Assembly: GCA_964640795.1 (NCBI GenBank)
Contig: CAZXIN010000002.1
Span: 186,001 to 250,000, forward strand
Direction of reading: 5' to 3'
Length of the DNA: 64,000 nt
From: M269 sp964640795
GTDB lineage: Bacteria; Pseudomonadota; Gammaproteobacteria; Enterobacterales; Alteromonadaceae
This document shows positions 17,637 through 26,950 of the stretch, piece after piece; the stretch's first letter is position 1, and every line of letters begins with the position of its first letter. Under the pieces are notes generated by a model. That model searched no databases. It was not told the DNA's origin and worked only from the letters and a program-made list of their open reading frames with translations. Position numbers and translations under genes: made by a program.

Positions 17637-18875
17637 ATGTTTGCTTACGTAGCAAGACAACCTATTCTAGACCAACACAAGAATGTTTATGCATACGAGC
17701 TATTGTTTCGTGATGGTAAAAGCAATTGTTTCCCTGACGTGTCGCCAGACGAAGCGACATCTAAGATTTTAGCCAATAACTATCTTACCTTAGGCATAGA
17801 AGATATTGCTTGCCACAAACGCTCTTTTATTAATTTTCATAGGGATACTATTCTTCATAGTTTCCCGACAACACTAGACCCTTCTCGTGTTGTCATTGAA
17901 CTTGTTGAAACCGTTCCTATCAGTGATCAAATGGTTGAAGCTTGTAGTTCAATTAAAGATCAGGGGTACAGTTTGGCACTAGACGATCACACTTTTGATC
18001 CTCGTTGGAAGGCGTTTATGCCGCATGTGGATATACTGAAGGTTGATCTGCATTTATGTAGTTTCGAAACGATAGAGAAAAGCCTACCGAGCATAAAAAA
18101 TGAGAACATTAAACTTGTTGCGGAGAAGGTAGAGTCTTACGAGCAATTTAATCGTTGCAAAGAGCTAGGCTTCGATTATTTTCAAGGCTATTTCTTTGCG
18201 CGTCCGGAAGTGATTAAAACGAAGAATCTTCCTACGTCAAAGATGGCACTGGTAGAGCTTATGGGGTTGTCTTCTGCCAAACACTTTGATTTCGATAAGG
18301 TTAACGAGATTATTGAGCGTGATGTTGGCTTGTCTTACATGCTTTTGCGGTTTATTAACAACCCTACTATCAATAAAAGGCAGAAGATATCATCTCTCCG
18401 TCATGCTCTGAACTATATGGGTGAAGTAGAACTTAGAAAGTTCATTGCTTTGATTATTCTTGCTAATCTCGGTGAAGATAAACCGATAGAACTTATCCAT
18501 TTGTCTCTGGTTCGAGCTAAATTCTGTGACTCGCTCGCTCAGATGAAATCGATAGGTGATAAGCCGCCTGAAGGTTTCTTAGTTGGCTTATTTTCGTTAC
18601 TTGATGCTCTACTTGACCAAGACATGCAAGCCGTTTTGGGAAAACTCCCTTTGACGGAGTCTATTCTTGCTGCTTTGCGTGGTGAGGATGGTACATTAAA
18701 GAATTATTTGCATATGGTAAAAGCGTTGGAAAGTGCAAGTTGGATACGTGTTAAAAATGTTTCCAAAGCATTAGAGTTGGATCAACGACTGATCCATTCA
18801 CTATTCAATGACGCCATTGTTTGGGGAAATACCATGAGGCAAACGGTGTCAGGGCATTTTCCTAAGCGCAATTAG
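17637..18875 (+). CDS. EAL-HDOD signalling protein, copy 2
   Basis: A 412-residue tandem paralogue of the gene at 16222, alike over its whole length (roughly half of positions look identical by eye). It has the same degenerate YELLFR, LALDDHTF, LVAEKVE and YFQGYFFARP, then the HDOD core DVGLSYMLLRFINNP. Start is ATG 17637: GGAGG lies 11 bases upstream and the product then begins MFAYVARQ like copy 1; an ATG ten codons earlier lacks a site. The 194-base gap suggests a separate promoter. Its end overlaps the convergent TrpF-like gene by 14 bases. Confidence 0.88.
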   Translation: MFAYVARQPILDQHKNVYAYELLFRDGKSNCFPDVSPDEATSKILANNYLTLGIEDIACHKRSFINFHRDTILHSFPTTLDPSRVVIELVETVPISDQMVEACSSIKDQGYSLALDDHTFDPRWKAFMPHVDILKVDLHLCSFETIEKSLPSIKNENIKLVAEKVESYEQFNRCKELGFDYFQGYFFARPEVIKTKNLPTSKMALVELMGLSSAKHFDFDKVNEIIERDVGLSYMLLRFINNPTINKRQKISSLRHALNYMGEVELRKFIALIILANLGEDKPIELIHLSLVRAKFCDSLAQMKSIGDKPPEGFLVGLFSLLDALLDQDMQAVLGKLPLTESILAALRGEDGTLKNYLHMVKALESASWIRVKNVSKALELDQRLIHSLFNDAIVWGNTMRQTVSGHFPKRN

Positions 18876-19524
18876 GGGTTGCTGTTCTAATGGCGCGGAA
18901 GAAATCACATAAAAGGGGTTCATCTAGCTGGCCGTTTTTTCGTATACGAGAGCATACGTCGACTCCATATGGCTTAACTTGATGAATGGCGTCAGCGACA
19001 TTGTCAGGACCCAGACCTCCAGCCAAGTAAACAGGGCATTTGACTTCATTCACTATCCGAGCGCTGACATGCCAGTCATGGGTACTGCCCGTGCCACCGA
19101 ATGTAGGGGTAGGTGTGTCTAACTTTCCAGAGTCTAAGATAATCGCATCGACGTAAGGTTCTATTGCTTTTGCATCAGTAACTGACTCTGGCCCTGTCAC
19201 GTGAACGGCTTGAACAATTGACTTGTTATGAAGCTTGTTACGGAGGATTGCAAGTGCGGATAGTTCCAATTTATTGACTAGTTGAACTGTGTCTGTTCCG
19301 GCTTCTAATACTTGCTGTTGGATAGAAAGAGGATCGGTCTGACATGTCAGTAGAAAGCGTTTCACATTGGGATTCGCTGCGGCTATCTCACGAATAGTAT
19401 CGTCTGGAATCCAGCGGTCTCCTGACGGCATTTCAGACACGAACCCAAGCGCATGAGCACCATAATGTCTCGCAAGTCTTGCTTCTTCTAGGGATGCTAT
19501 GCAACATATTTTAACGTGAATCAT
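18862..19524 (-). CDS. Stand-alone TrpF-like phosphoribosylanthranilate isomerase family protein
   Basis: A 220-residue (beta/alpha)8 protein of the TrpF family. It begins VKICCIASLEEA, where C7 matches the catalytic cysteine of KICG. IILDS supplies the catalytic aspartate, GGTGSTHDW is the phosphate loop, and AGGLGPDNV and DVCSRIR close the barrel. The family residues for Amadori isomerisation are therefore present, but KICC instead of KICG and the lack of other trp genes leave the substrate open. It follows the GNAT at 19588 on the same strand with a 63-base gap. GNATs and other accessory genes flank it. Confidence 0.75.
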   Translation of the reverse strand: MIHVKICCIASLEEARLARHYGAHALGFVSEMPSGDRWIPDDTIREIAAANPNVKRFLLTCQTDPLSIQQQVLEAGTDTVQLVNKLELSALAILRNKLHNKSIVQAVHVTGPESVTDAKAIEPYVDAIILDSGKLDTPTPTFGGTGSTHDWHVSARIVNEVKCPVYLAGGLGPDNVADAIHQVKPYGVDVCSRIRKNGQLDEPLLCDFFRAIRTATPNCA

Positions 19525-19566
19525 GCATTTTCCTTTTTACATTTAATGTTAGCTAGCTTTTATCGA

Positions 19567-19590
19567 TTCTCTTATACAAACCTGAGGTTA
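19567..19590. repeat. Dispersed 24-base motif, copy A
   Basis: Begins TTCTCTTATACAA and ends CCTGAGGTTA. It differs from copy B (27135-27158) at two positions and from copy C (39481-39504) at three. Its last three bases are the stop codon of the minus-strand acetyltransferase gene at 19588. Confidence 0.7.
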
Positions 19591-19998
19591 TTTAATAAAC
19601 TTACACATCCCGTGGCCCAATTTGTTTCCGTCTCTCAATAAATAATCAAACTTGTTATAGAAAGCTTCTTTTCCTTTAACTGACAAAAGTCCTACAGTGG
19701 CGTGCTTTTTACATTCTTGAGACAAATAGACTTCAATACTTTCCATGAGTGTTCTGGCTAAACCACGACCCTGATATTCAGGGGCAACAATAATATCCTG
19801 TATGTAGAAATACATGGCTCCATCACCAATAACTCTCCCTGTTGCGACAAGCCGCTCAGACTTGTATAGGCAGACCCAAAATAAGCTGTTTTTTATGCTG
19901 TTTGAAACCACACTTTTTTCTGGGTTGTCCCAACCAACAGATTGTCTGATATGAATAAAACCTTCTGTTGATGGTGGATGAAAGCAAGTTTTGAACAT
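19588..19998 (-). CDS. GNAT-family acetyltransferase
   Basis: A 136-residue single-domain GNAT. The acetyl-CoA pyrophosphate loop is seen in PEYQGRGLARTLME (Q-G-R-G-L-A), preceded by the strand YFYIQDIIVA. The C-terminal AFYNKFDYLLRDGN is usual for small-molecule or antibiotic-type GNATs. The acceptor substrate cannot be inferred. The gene lies in the accessory block between rpoH and ftsX, 28 bases after a second GNAT on the same strand, and its stop codon is part of the dispersed 24-base motif. Confidence 0.85.
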   Translation of the reverse strand: MFKTCFHPPSTEGFIHIRQSVGWDNPEKSVVSNSIKNSLFWVCLYKSERLVATGRVIGDGAMYFYIQDIIVAPEYQGRGLARTLMESIEVYLSQECKKHATVGLLSVKGKEAFYNKFDYLLRDGNKLGHGMCKFIK

Positions 19999-20026
19999 AG
20001 TCTTCGTGAGGCTTGTTGGTGTTATA

Positions 20027-20494
20027 TCAACACGCTCTAGGTCGCGTCATTTGCATGGGAATATCTTTAATGCCATTCTTCTCTCTAATACCCCCCGTTG
20101 GAACAAAGCCTAATTTGAGGTAGACACCTTTAGCGTCTGGAACCGAGTTCACGGTAAACTCTCCATTATTACCTCTTAAAAGGCATGCTGTTTTCGCTTT
20201 TTCCCACAACTTTTTCGATAAACCTTGGCCTTGATATAAATCAGAAATAAACAGGTGGAAAAGATGAGTGTTGTTCTTCATGCCTATGGCTCCTACTAGT
20301 GCAGATGCAGCTTCTGCGACATGGTACTGATAACCTTCAACTAAATACTGCTTAATTGAATCAGTCGTCATCGAAGCCATAAGTAAGTTCCCTCCATCGG
20401 GAGAGCAGTTAGGCAGTATATATTTTTCAGCCAAGCTTGAAATTAACAAACTAATGTCACCCGCATCTTCGGCTAAGGCCTCTCGAATTATCAC
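20027..20494 (-). CDS. GNAT-family acetyltransferase
   Basis: A 155-residue GNAT. The acetyl-CoA loop is YQGQGLSKKLWEKA after the strand HLFHLFISD. The start is GTG at 20494, supported by AGGAG five bases upstream, and gives MIIREALAEDAGDIS, the usual GNAT opening. The acceptor is unknown. It is not obviously a paralogue of the adjacent GNAT at 19588. An 18-base sequence immediately upstream of the ribosome site (20504-20521) recurs exactly at 38626-38643. Confidence 0.82.
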   Translation of the reverse strand: MIIREALAEDAGDISLLISSLAEKYILPNCSPDGGNLLMASMTTDSIKQYLVEGYQYHVAEAASALVGAIGMKNNTHLFHLFISDLYQGQGLSKKLWEKAKTACLLRGNNGEFTVNSVPDAKGVYLKLGFVPTGGIREKNGIKDIPMQMTRPRAC

Positions 20495-20503
20495 GTAAAC
20501 TCC

Positions 20504-20521
20504 TTATACTTATTCAGCGAT
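20504..20521. repeat. 18-base exact repeat, copy 1
   Basis: TTATACTTATTCAGCGAT, identical to 38626-38643 in the same orientation. Here it lies directly upstream of the ribosome site of the minus-strand GNAT gene; there it is in the panP/EAL divergent gap. On the minus strand it reads CTGAATAAGTATAA, which contains a possible -10 element. Confidence 0.5.
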
Positions 20522-20558
20522 ATACTACTGTAATGTTTAACTATACGCTCCTGCTTGC

Positions 20559-21011
20559 TTAGTCATTTTTAATGACCACAGTCTTTGCCATCATATCGCC
20601 TAGACGCTGCCGCTTTTTAGAAAGAATGAATATTGCGTCAATGGTTCCCAATATTGGCGTGAGTATGTTCCTCAGAAAAGATTGCGTTAAGGTGCAATAA
20701 TGGCTGTTTGTGCTATCAATGACAGAGATGTTAAGTACTCTTTTGCCCAAACTTTGCCCTTTGGGTAAGGCGTCTGAAAATACAAAATAAATAAATGCAG
20801 GTAGGATAGACAGCAGGCTAGCTATATTTTTTTCGTCATACAGCAAGTTAACAATATTTAAGCAAACGATAAATATGGCCCAAGCAATTAAGATGTCTAA
20901 AAATTGACCAACATATCGCCTTCTTGGTGTGGCAAGGTTGAACGGTTTGTTGTTTGCGTTTGATAGAGAAGCTTTGGCTCCAGCGGTGAGTTCTGCTAAG
21001 TTTTTATCCAT
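20559..21011 (-). CDS. RDD-family membrane protein
   Basis: A 150-residue membrane protein. The family name comes from conserved Arg-Asp-Asp; here RRRYVGQFLDILIAW starts the domain at about residue 30. Hydrophobic helices follow at about 37-57 and 64-80, and again near 112-130. KGQSLGKRVLNISVID is the other family signature. The N-terminal 28 residues are polar and cytosolic. The function of most RDD proteins is unknown, though some marine members act in Na+(Li+)/H+ antiport. A long palindrome (21069-21114) precedes it. Confidence 0.8.
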   Translation of the reverse strand: MDKNLAELTAGAKASLSNANNKPFNLATPRRRYVGQFLDILIAWAIFIVCLNIVNLLYDEKNIASLLSILPAFIYFVFSDALPKGQSLGKRVLNISVIDSTNSHYCTLTQSFLRNILTPILGTIDAIFILSKKRQRLGDMMAKTVVIKND

Positions 21012-21068
21012 AAAGTTTCAACTGCTCCTAAACCAACTTAAGTCGTTGATATTATACTACTCTTAATC

Positions 21069-21114
21069 TTGAGGGTAGAGGTAGTAATATTGTATTAATA
21101 TTATAGTCCCTCAA
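21069..21114. repeat. Nested palindrome between the RDD gene and the HD pseudogene
   Basis: Two nested perfect inverted repeats: outer TTGAGGG / CCCTCAA (21069-21075, 21108-21114) and inner TAATATT / AATATTA (21085-21091, 21097-21103). Unpaired bulges of 9 and 4 bases lie between them. It sits 25 bases after the end of the decayed HD gene and 58 bases before the RDD start. It could be the old terminator of the HD gene or a recombination-related structure. Confidence 0.5.
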
Positions 21115-21138
21115 TAGCTTTTTCTTTAAATTGGCTTG

Positions 21139-21693
21139 CTAAATGCTCCCATTCTTTTCTGCCAAGTTCTTAGTCTCTTGGTCGATTAATGCTCTTAGGT
21201 TGGATGTTAAATCGTCATAATCCGTGCATTTCTTTCCTTAAGAAAGATTGAAACCATAGTTAAAATTAGGTGGATTTTGGCCTTGTGTATGCTGGAGTAT
21301 CGTTTCTATTTTATCGAAAGCTTTTGCTAACAAAGCTTCTTGGGAAGAGGCGTTCTCATAGTCATCCCAGAGAATAAGAATCTCTTCTTTCAAGTCGTTG
21401 GGCAACGGTTGTAAGAGTAATTCCAAATCCTGCATCTCTTGAATGCCCTTATCTACACCTTCTATTTGATCTACAGCGACAATATCTCCACTGATTGCTT
21501 CACCTAAGTCGTGAATGATGCAAATCTTTATAAGCTTCAGTGTATCAATATCTGGGTATTGTTTCTCGAATAGTAATACCATGAGGCATAGGCGCCAAGT
21601 ATGCTCTGCTGTACTTTCTTGTCGACCATTCGAGGTTATGGATGAACGAAGGGTATTTTTTGATTGTTCACCCCAATGTTGCTTGTAAGTTTT
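21139..21693 (-). pseudogene. Decayed HD-domain (YfbR/HDDC2-like) nucleotidase gene
   Basis: An HD-domain phosphohydrolase frame broken in at least two places. The minus-strand frame is open from 21693 and encodes SKNTLRSS, then GRQESTAEHTWRL with the first metal-binding His, then IIHDLGEAISGD with the HD pair. An in-frame TAA at 21238-21240 interrupts it after YGFNLS, where relatives read on through Tyr-Gly. The frame resumes as GKKCTDYDDL..LRALIDQETK and ends at TAG 21139. No usable start exists upstream of TLRSS: a stop lies at 21694. The first ATG (21582) is downstream of the AEH motif, so any product from it would lack a metal ligand. Confidence 0.8.
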
Positions 21694-21866
21694 TTATAGA
21701 GATTGAAGGAGGCAATGGACATAAATTACTCTACAGTGTTGATATTGATTCTTGCGAGTATCTGTTCACTCTTAGGCGCGAACCCTTTTTAAGTGTCTTA
21801 ATTTCATTATGTCTTAAAGGTTAATCGTTTTGGAGGGAATAACACTGTTCTAGAGTCGATGCTATG

Positions 21867-22847
21867 TCATTTGGGTTCTATTGCACTTACATGCTGTTTA
21901 ACAGAGATAAAAGAGCCGGTTAGACCGAGCGCGATCGATACTGAGAGCATGATAAGGGATGCATCGAAAGACATGCCGGTAAGGTCAAAGGATTTTTGAT
22001 ACAACGCCATAGTCTCGCCTATGCTGAAGCTCATCCACCACAATAAGATACTGACAGCAAATAAAGCGAACAAGCCGCCTAATAGGCCATACCAAAAACC
22101 CGTATAGAGAAAGGGACGTTGTATAAAAGCGTCGGTAGCGCCGACTAATTTCATCACCAGTATTTCGTCACGCTTGTTGAGTATGTTCAACCGAATAGTA
22201 TTGCCGACTATGAGTATGACAGTGAGGAACAACAGCAATCCAATCATGTTGACTATATCGCGTGCTATGGCTAGAAACGCATGCAATCTTTCCAACCATT
22301 CAACATCAAGTTTGCCGACATCCACCTCTCTTTGTTTTCGTAACTTGTTCAATAACGCTTTGGCTGCCGTGGGGCCTGCGTGTTTGCTAGTAGGTGTGAT
22401 AAGGAGTACATCGGGTAGTGGGTTCTCGTCTAAATAGGTGAGAGCATCACCGAAGCCAGATATTTGCTTAAATTCGTCCAGCGCTTTGTCTGCTGGAGTA
22501 TAAGCAATGTTGGAGATTTCGGGCCATAGATCGAGTTTAGTGATCAGGCCTTGAACTTCGCTTTTTGTTACGCCTTTCTTGAGGAATAAAGAAACCTCTG
22601 CAGCCTGTTCCCACCCAGCACTGACCTTTTCGGTATTTTTAACCAAGATATAGAGTGTGCTTGGTAATGTAATACTCAGGCCTAAAACACCTATCGTCAT
22701 AATGGAAGCAATCGGTGTGCGCCAAATTTCGCCTAAGCTAGCCAGAGCTTGGCGTAAATGGCTTATCCAGAATTGAACAAAGCGTTGCCCAACGCCGATA
22801 TGGATGGATGAAGCGCTTTTTGTCCGTCCTTTAAATAGCAAACTCAT
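21867..22847 (-). CDS. ftsX: Cell-division protein FtsX
   Basis: A 326-residue inner-membrane permease-like protein that pairs with FtsE and relays division signals to periplasmic amidase activators. The N-terminal cytosolic segment is followed by a transmembrane helix (about 45-68). A periplasmic domain (about 70-195) carries the WPEISNIAYTPADKALDEF region. Three more helices follow, with NKRDEILVMKLVGATDAF in the FtsX domain. Its ATG overlaps the ftsE stop by four bases. In many gammaproteobacteria rpoH comes next; here it does not. Confidence 0.95.
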   Translation of the reverse strand: MSLLFKGRTKSASSIHIGVGQRFVQFWISHLRQALASLGEIWRTPIASIMTIGVLGLSITLPSTLYILVKNTEKVSAGWEQAAEVSLFLKKGVTKSEVQGLITKLDLWPEISNIAYTPADKALDEFKQISGFGDALTYLDENPLPDVLLITPTSKHAGPTAAKALLNKLRKQREVDVGKLDVEWLERLHAFLAIARDIVNMIGLLLFLTVILIVGNTIRLNILNKRDEILVMKLVGATDAFIQRPFLYTGFWYGLLGGLFALFAVSILLWWMSFSIGETMALYQKSFDLTGMSFDASLIMLSVSIALGLTGSFISVKQHVSAIEPK

Positions 22848-23533
22848 ACGTCTTCACTCTGCCAGTCTTCGGTTAAACCGTCGGTGATCATTTGTCCACT
22901 CTTCAGAGTGAGTGTTCGGTATTTCATGCGTGCAATTAAGCCCAAATCGTGAGTGGCAATAAACACTGCAACACCGGCTTGGTTAAAGTTCTCAAACAGC
23001 CGAATAATGTCCATAGACAATTTAGGATCGAGGTTCCCTGTGGGTTCGTCAGCAAGTAATAAAGGCGGTTTATTGACGACCGCTCTAGCAATACCAACGC
23101 GTTGTTGCTCACCGCCAGATAGCGTTGCAGGTAAGTTATTGACTTTATTCAACAAACCAACCATATCCAAAGCAGCGTGGACACGTTTTTCAATCTCTTT
23201 ACGCGTATAACTTTCGATAATAAGAGGCAACGCCACGTTGTCATAAACTGTTTTTTCCATTAAAAGCTGATGGCTTTGGAAAATCATGCCGATGTCGCGA
23301 CGAATAAATGGGATTTGGCGACGTTGAACTGCACCTAAGTCGTGATTATTAATCAGTACTCTGCCAACTGTCGGGCGCTCCATTAAGCTGATTAATTTAA
23401 GCAAGGTACTTTTGCCAGCACCCGAATGGCCGGTTAAAAAGGCCATCTCACCATTAGCAATATGAAAACTTACCTGTCGTAGGGCTTGTTGACCTCCAGG
23501 ATAAGTTTTGCTGACTTGCTCAAATTTAATCAT
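22844..23533 (-). CDS. ftsE: Cell-division ATP-binding protein FtsE
   Basis: A 229-residue ABC ATPase, partner of FtsX. Walker A GHSGAGKST is at 35-43. The signature is LSGGEQQRVGIARA, and Walker B is LLLADEPTGNLD. Start is ATG 23533, giving MIKFEQVSKTYPGG like the family; a longer frame upstream has no similarity. ftsE and ftsX overlap (ATGA). The 243-base spacer up to ftsY holds no supported gene, so ftsEX may have its own promoter there. Confidence 0.95.
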   Translation of the reverse strand: MIKFEQVSKTYPGGQQALRQVSFHIANGEMAFLTGHSGAGKSTLLKLISLMERPTVGRVLINNHDLGAVQRRQIPFIRRDIGMIFQSHQLLMEKTVYDNVALPLIIESYTRKEIEKRVHAALDMVGLLNKVNNLPATLSGGEQQRVGIARAVVNKPPLLLADEPTGNLDPKLSMDIIRLFENFNQAGVAVFIATHDLGLIARMKYRTLTLKSGQMITDGLTEDWQSEDV

Positions 23534-23776
23534 CTTAGAATCCGAAGTAGCACAGGGTTTGAGGTGCAGGAAAAAAGAGTGAGAACAAAACATGAATCGT
23601 AGTCAGTAGTTGTCCTACTCGCAAGATTCATAACGCAGTACTCGCTGTTTTTAACCAACTTCAAACCTTGTAGTGCTTTCACCCAAAGAGTGAGTAAAGA
23701 AATGAATGAAATCTTTATTCTCATCATAATGTTACCCGTCATGTGTAGCGGTCTACTGCGGTTTCTAGGATCATGC

Positions 23777-25039
<1,263 letters not shown>

Positions 25040-25131
25040 AAGGTCTTTAATTCCTTGAAAAATCGTTGGGTTATGGTGCCTAGAACAGTACACTTAACGA
25101 AATTTCGACAATAATAGCATTTTCTAATTCA

Positions 25132-25731
25132 ATGAGGCGAGGCGTAAAACAATCTACTAAGGCAAGTGGGCATATTCGTGTGATTAGTGGTCAGTGGAAA
25201 GGGCGTAAATTGCCTGTTTTAGACCTAGATGGCCTAAGACCAACAACGGACAGGACTAAAGAAACGCTGTTCAACTGGTTGGCTCCTTATATTGCCCAGG
25301 CAAAATGCCTTGATGCATATGCTGGCGCAGCGTCTCTAGGAATAGAAGCCTTGTCGCGACAAGCGAATCATTGTGTGTTTTATGAAAAAGACAAAGCGGC
25401 TGCACGCCAAATACAATCTAACTTGCAGCTTGTTAAGGCAGCAAATAGCTCTTATCAAGTAGTGCAGGGCGATACTTTACAGTTGCTGAGTCAGTCAAGT
25501 CAGCAGGAAAAATTTGATGTGATTTTTGTTGATCCACCTTTTAATAAAGGCTTGGCTACGAAGACGATTCGCTTGATAGATGAAAAAGATTGGTTAGCTG
25601 AAGATGGAATTGTCTATATTGAAACTGAATTAGCGTCGGCAAATTATGATACGCCAAATACATGGCAAGTATTGAAAGAAAGCCAAACCAAGCAACTTTG
25701 TTATCGTCTTTATCAAAAGAGTCGTGAGTGA
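25132..25731 (+). CDS. rsmD: 16S rRNA (guanine-966-N2) methyltransferase RsmD
   Basis: A 199-residue SAM-dependent methyltransferase that methylates G966 of 16S rRNA. The opening GHIRVISGQWKGRKLPV and RPTTDRTKETLFNWL are family signatures. LDAYAGAASLGIEALSR is the SAM-binding motif I, and VDPPFNKG is the catalytic (N/D)PPF motif. It is divergent from ftsY with a 92-base gap. It converges on yjaG 15 bases away, with no terminator seen. Confidence 0.95.
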   Translation: MRRGVKQSTKASGHIRVISGQWKGRKLPVLDLDGLRPTTDRTKETLFNWLAPYIAQAKCLDAYAGAASLGIEALSRQANHCVFYEKDKAAARQIQSNLQLVKAANSSYQVVQGDTLQLLSQSSQQEKFDVIFVDPPFNKGLATKTIRLIDEKDWLAEDGIVYIETELASANYDTPNTWQVLKESQTKQLCYRLYQKSRE

Positions 25732-25746
25732 TAAGCGCTCTTTAGG

Positions 25747-26337
25747 CTAATCAATTTCAATACCAATATTGCTGATACCTTCCTCACGAGCTAACGCTTT
25801 GAGCTTTTTCACTTTTTCTGTGCGTGCACCTTTAGCGGAAACTTCGCTGAGTAACGCTTGTTGAAATTCAATTTCCCATTGCATAAGTGGGTGCTGCCGG
25901 ATTTCTTGATTTGTTAGCTCATCTTCTGTTTCACTGGTTGCGTCAATAAAAGCTTCGACAGACCCTTGAGAGAGCTTACTAACAACAACGGCGCCTTGGA
26001 GGTCCTGTTCCTGAATGAGCGAAATGATGGCTGTCATTGACATAGCAACATCTAACGCAGGATAGACCCCAAAGCTGTCGAAATCTGTTGGGTCAGGCGT
26101 ATTTTCTTCAATTCTCTCGGCTTGGACCTCAAAGTTGATAGAAGCTTTTGGAGTCGCCAACCATTCCCATAGAAGGTTCAGAGTATTTCTAAATTGTTTA
26201 CTGTCAGAAAATTCGGTGACTTCACAGAAGAGTTGGTAATTGGGCAACATGCGTTCTACCAGCGTGGTTGCATAAGCAACGGCTTGCCAACCTTTCAGTT
26301 CTCTGACTTGCTGGAACAGATTGAGTTTATTTTGCAT
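25747..26337 (-). CDS. yjaG: YjaG family protein (DUF416)
   Basis: A 196-residue cytosolic protein of the DUF416/YjaG family, recognised from the opening LKGWQAVAYATTLVERMLPNY and the central FDSFGVYPALDVAMSMTAI. Function is unknown; the family is conserved in gammaproteobacteria. It lies 19 bases after yhgN on the same strand, so the two may be co-transcribed. Confidence 0.85.
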   Translation of the reverse strand: MQNKLNLFQQVRELKGWQAVAYATTLVERMLPNYQLFCEVTEFSDSKQFRNTLNLLWEWLATPKASINFEVQAERIEENTPDPTDFDSFGVYPALDVAMSMTAIISLIQEQDLQGAVVVSKLSQGSVEAFIDATSETEDELTNQEIRQHPLMQWEIEFQQALLSEVSAKGARTEKVKKLKALAREEGISNIGIEID

Positions 26338-26356
26338 AAAAAGGCCTAAATATCTC

Positions 26357-26950
26357 TTAGCTTTGTGGATTCAGGAAAGCGCTGATGCCATCCATAAACA
26401 TTTGAATTGCCAGCATGACGAGTATCATACCCATAAGCCTCTCAACAGCGGTTAAGCCTCGCTGCCCGAGTATGCGGCTCAAGAAACCTGAAAACATCAG
26501 AATAGTTGCTGTAGCACCCCATGCCGCTAATACAGCGAGAGACCAATCAACAATCCGGTTTTGATCTTGGTTTGAGAGTAAGATCAACGCCGCAAGTAGT
26601 GACGGGCCGGCTATCATCGGAATGGCCAGAGGTACGATGAAAGGCTCCTGACCTTTTTCTATGCCTGCAACTCCACCAGGCTGAGGGAAAATCATTCGTA
26701 AAGCAATGATAAGCAGAATGATCCCACCTGAAATACTGACCGTTTCTTGCCTGACATTAAGAAAGTCGAGTACACCTTGGCCACTGAACAAAAACAGCAT
26801 CATGATGAATAAGGAGATTATCAGCTCACGTGCCAAGACAAAGTAACGTCTTTTGCGCTCTAAGCTTTTTAAGACAGACATGACAACGGGTAAATTACCA
26901 AGCGGATCCATGATAAGAAACAACATGACAGCCGCCGACCAAGTATCCAC
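26357..26950 (-). CDS. yhgN: MarC-family membrane protein YhgN
   Basis: A 197-residue inner-membrane protein with about six hydrophobic helices. LIMDPLGNLPVVMSVLK near the N-terminus, ETVSISGGIILLIIALRMIF, and PFIVPLAIPMIAGPSLLAAL are the MarC/YhgN signatures. Despite older naming, no antibiotic-export role is established for MarC proteins, and the substrate is unknown. It is followed by yjaG. Confidence 0.88.
   Translation of the reverse strand: MDTWSAAVMLFLIMDPLGNLPVVMSVLKSLERKRRYFVLARELIISLFIMMLFLFSGQGVLDFLNVRQETVSISGGIILLIIALRMIFPQPGGVAGIEKGQEPFIVPLAIPMIAGPSLLAALILLSNQDQNRIVDWSLAVLAAWGATATILMFSGFLSRILGQRGLTAVERLMGMILVMLAIQMFMDGISAFLNPQS

Noticed and set aside
21642..21824. Plus-strand 60-residue frame opposite the HD pseudogene
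   Set aside because: No ribosome site or recognisable domain; it overlaps the start of the decayed HD gene on the other strand.
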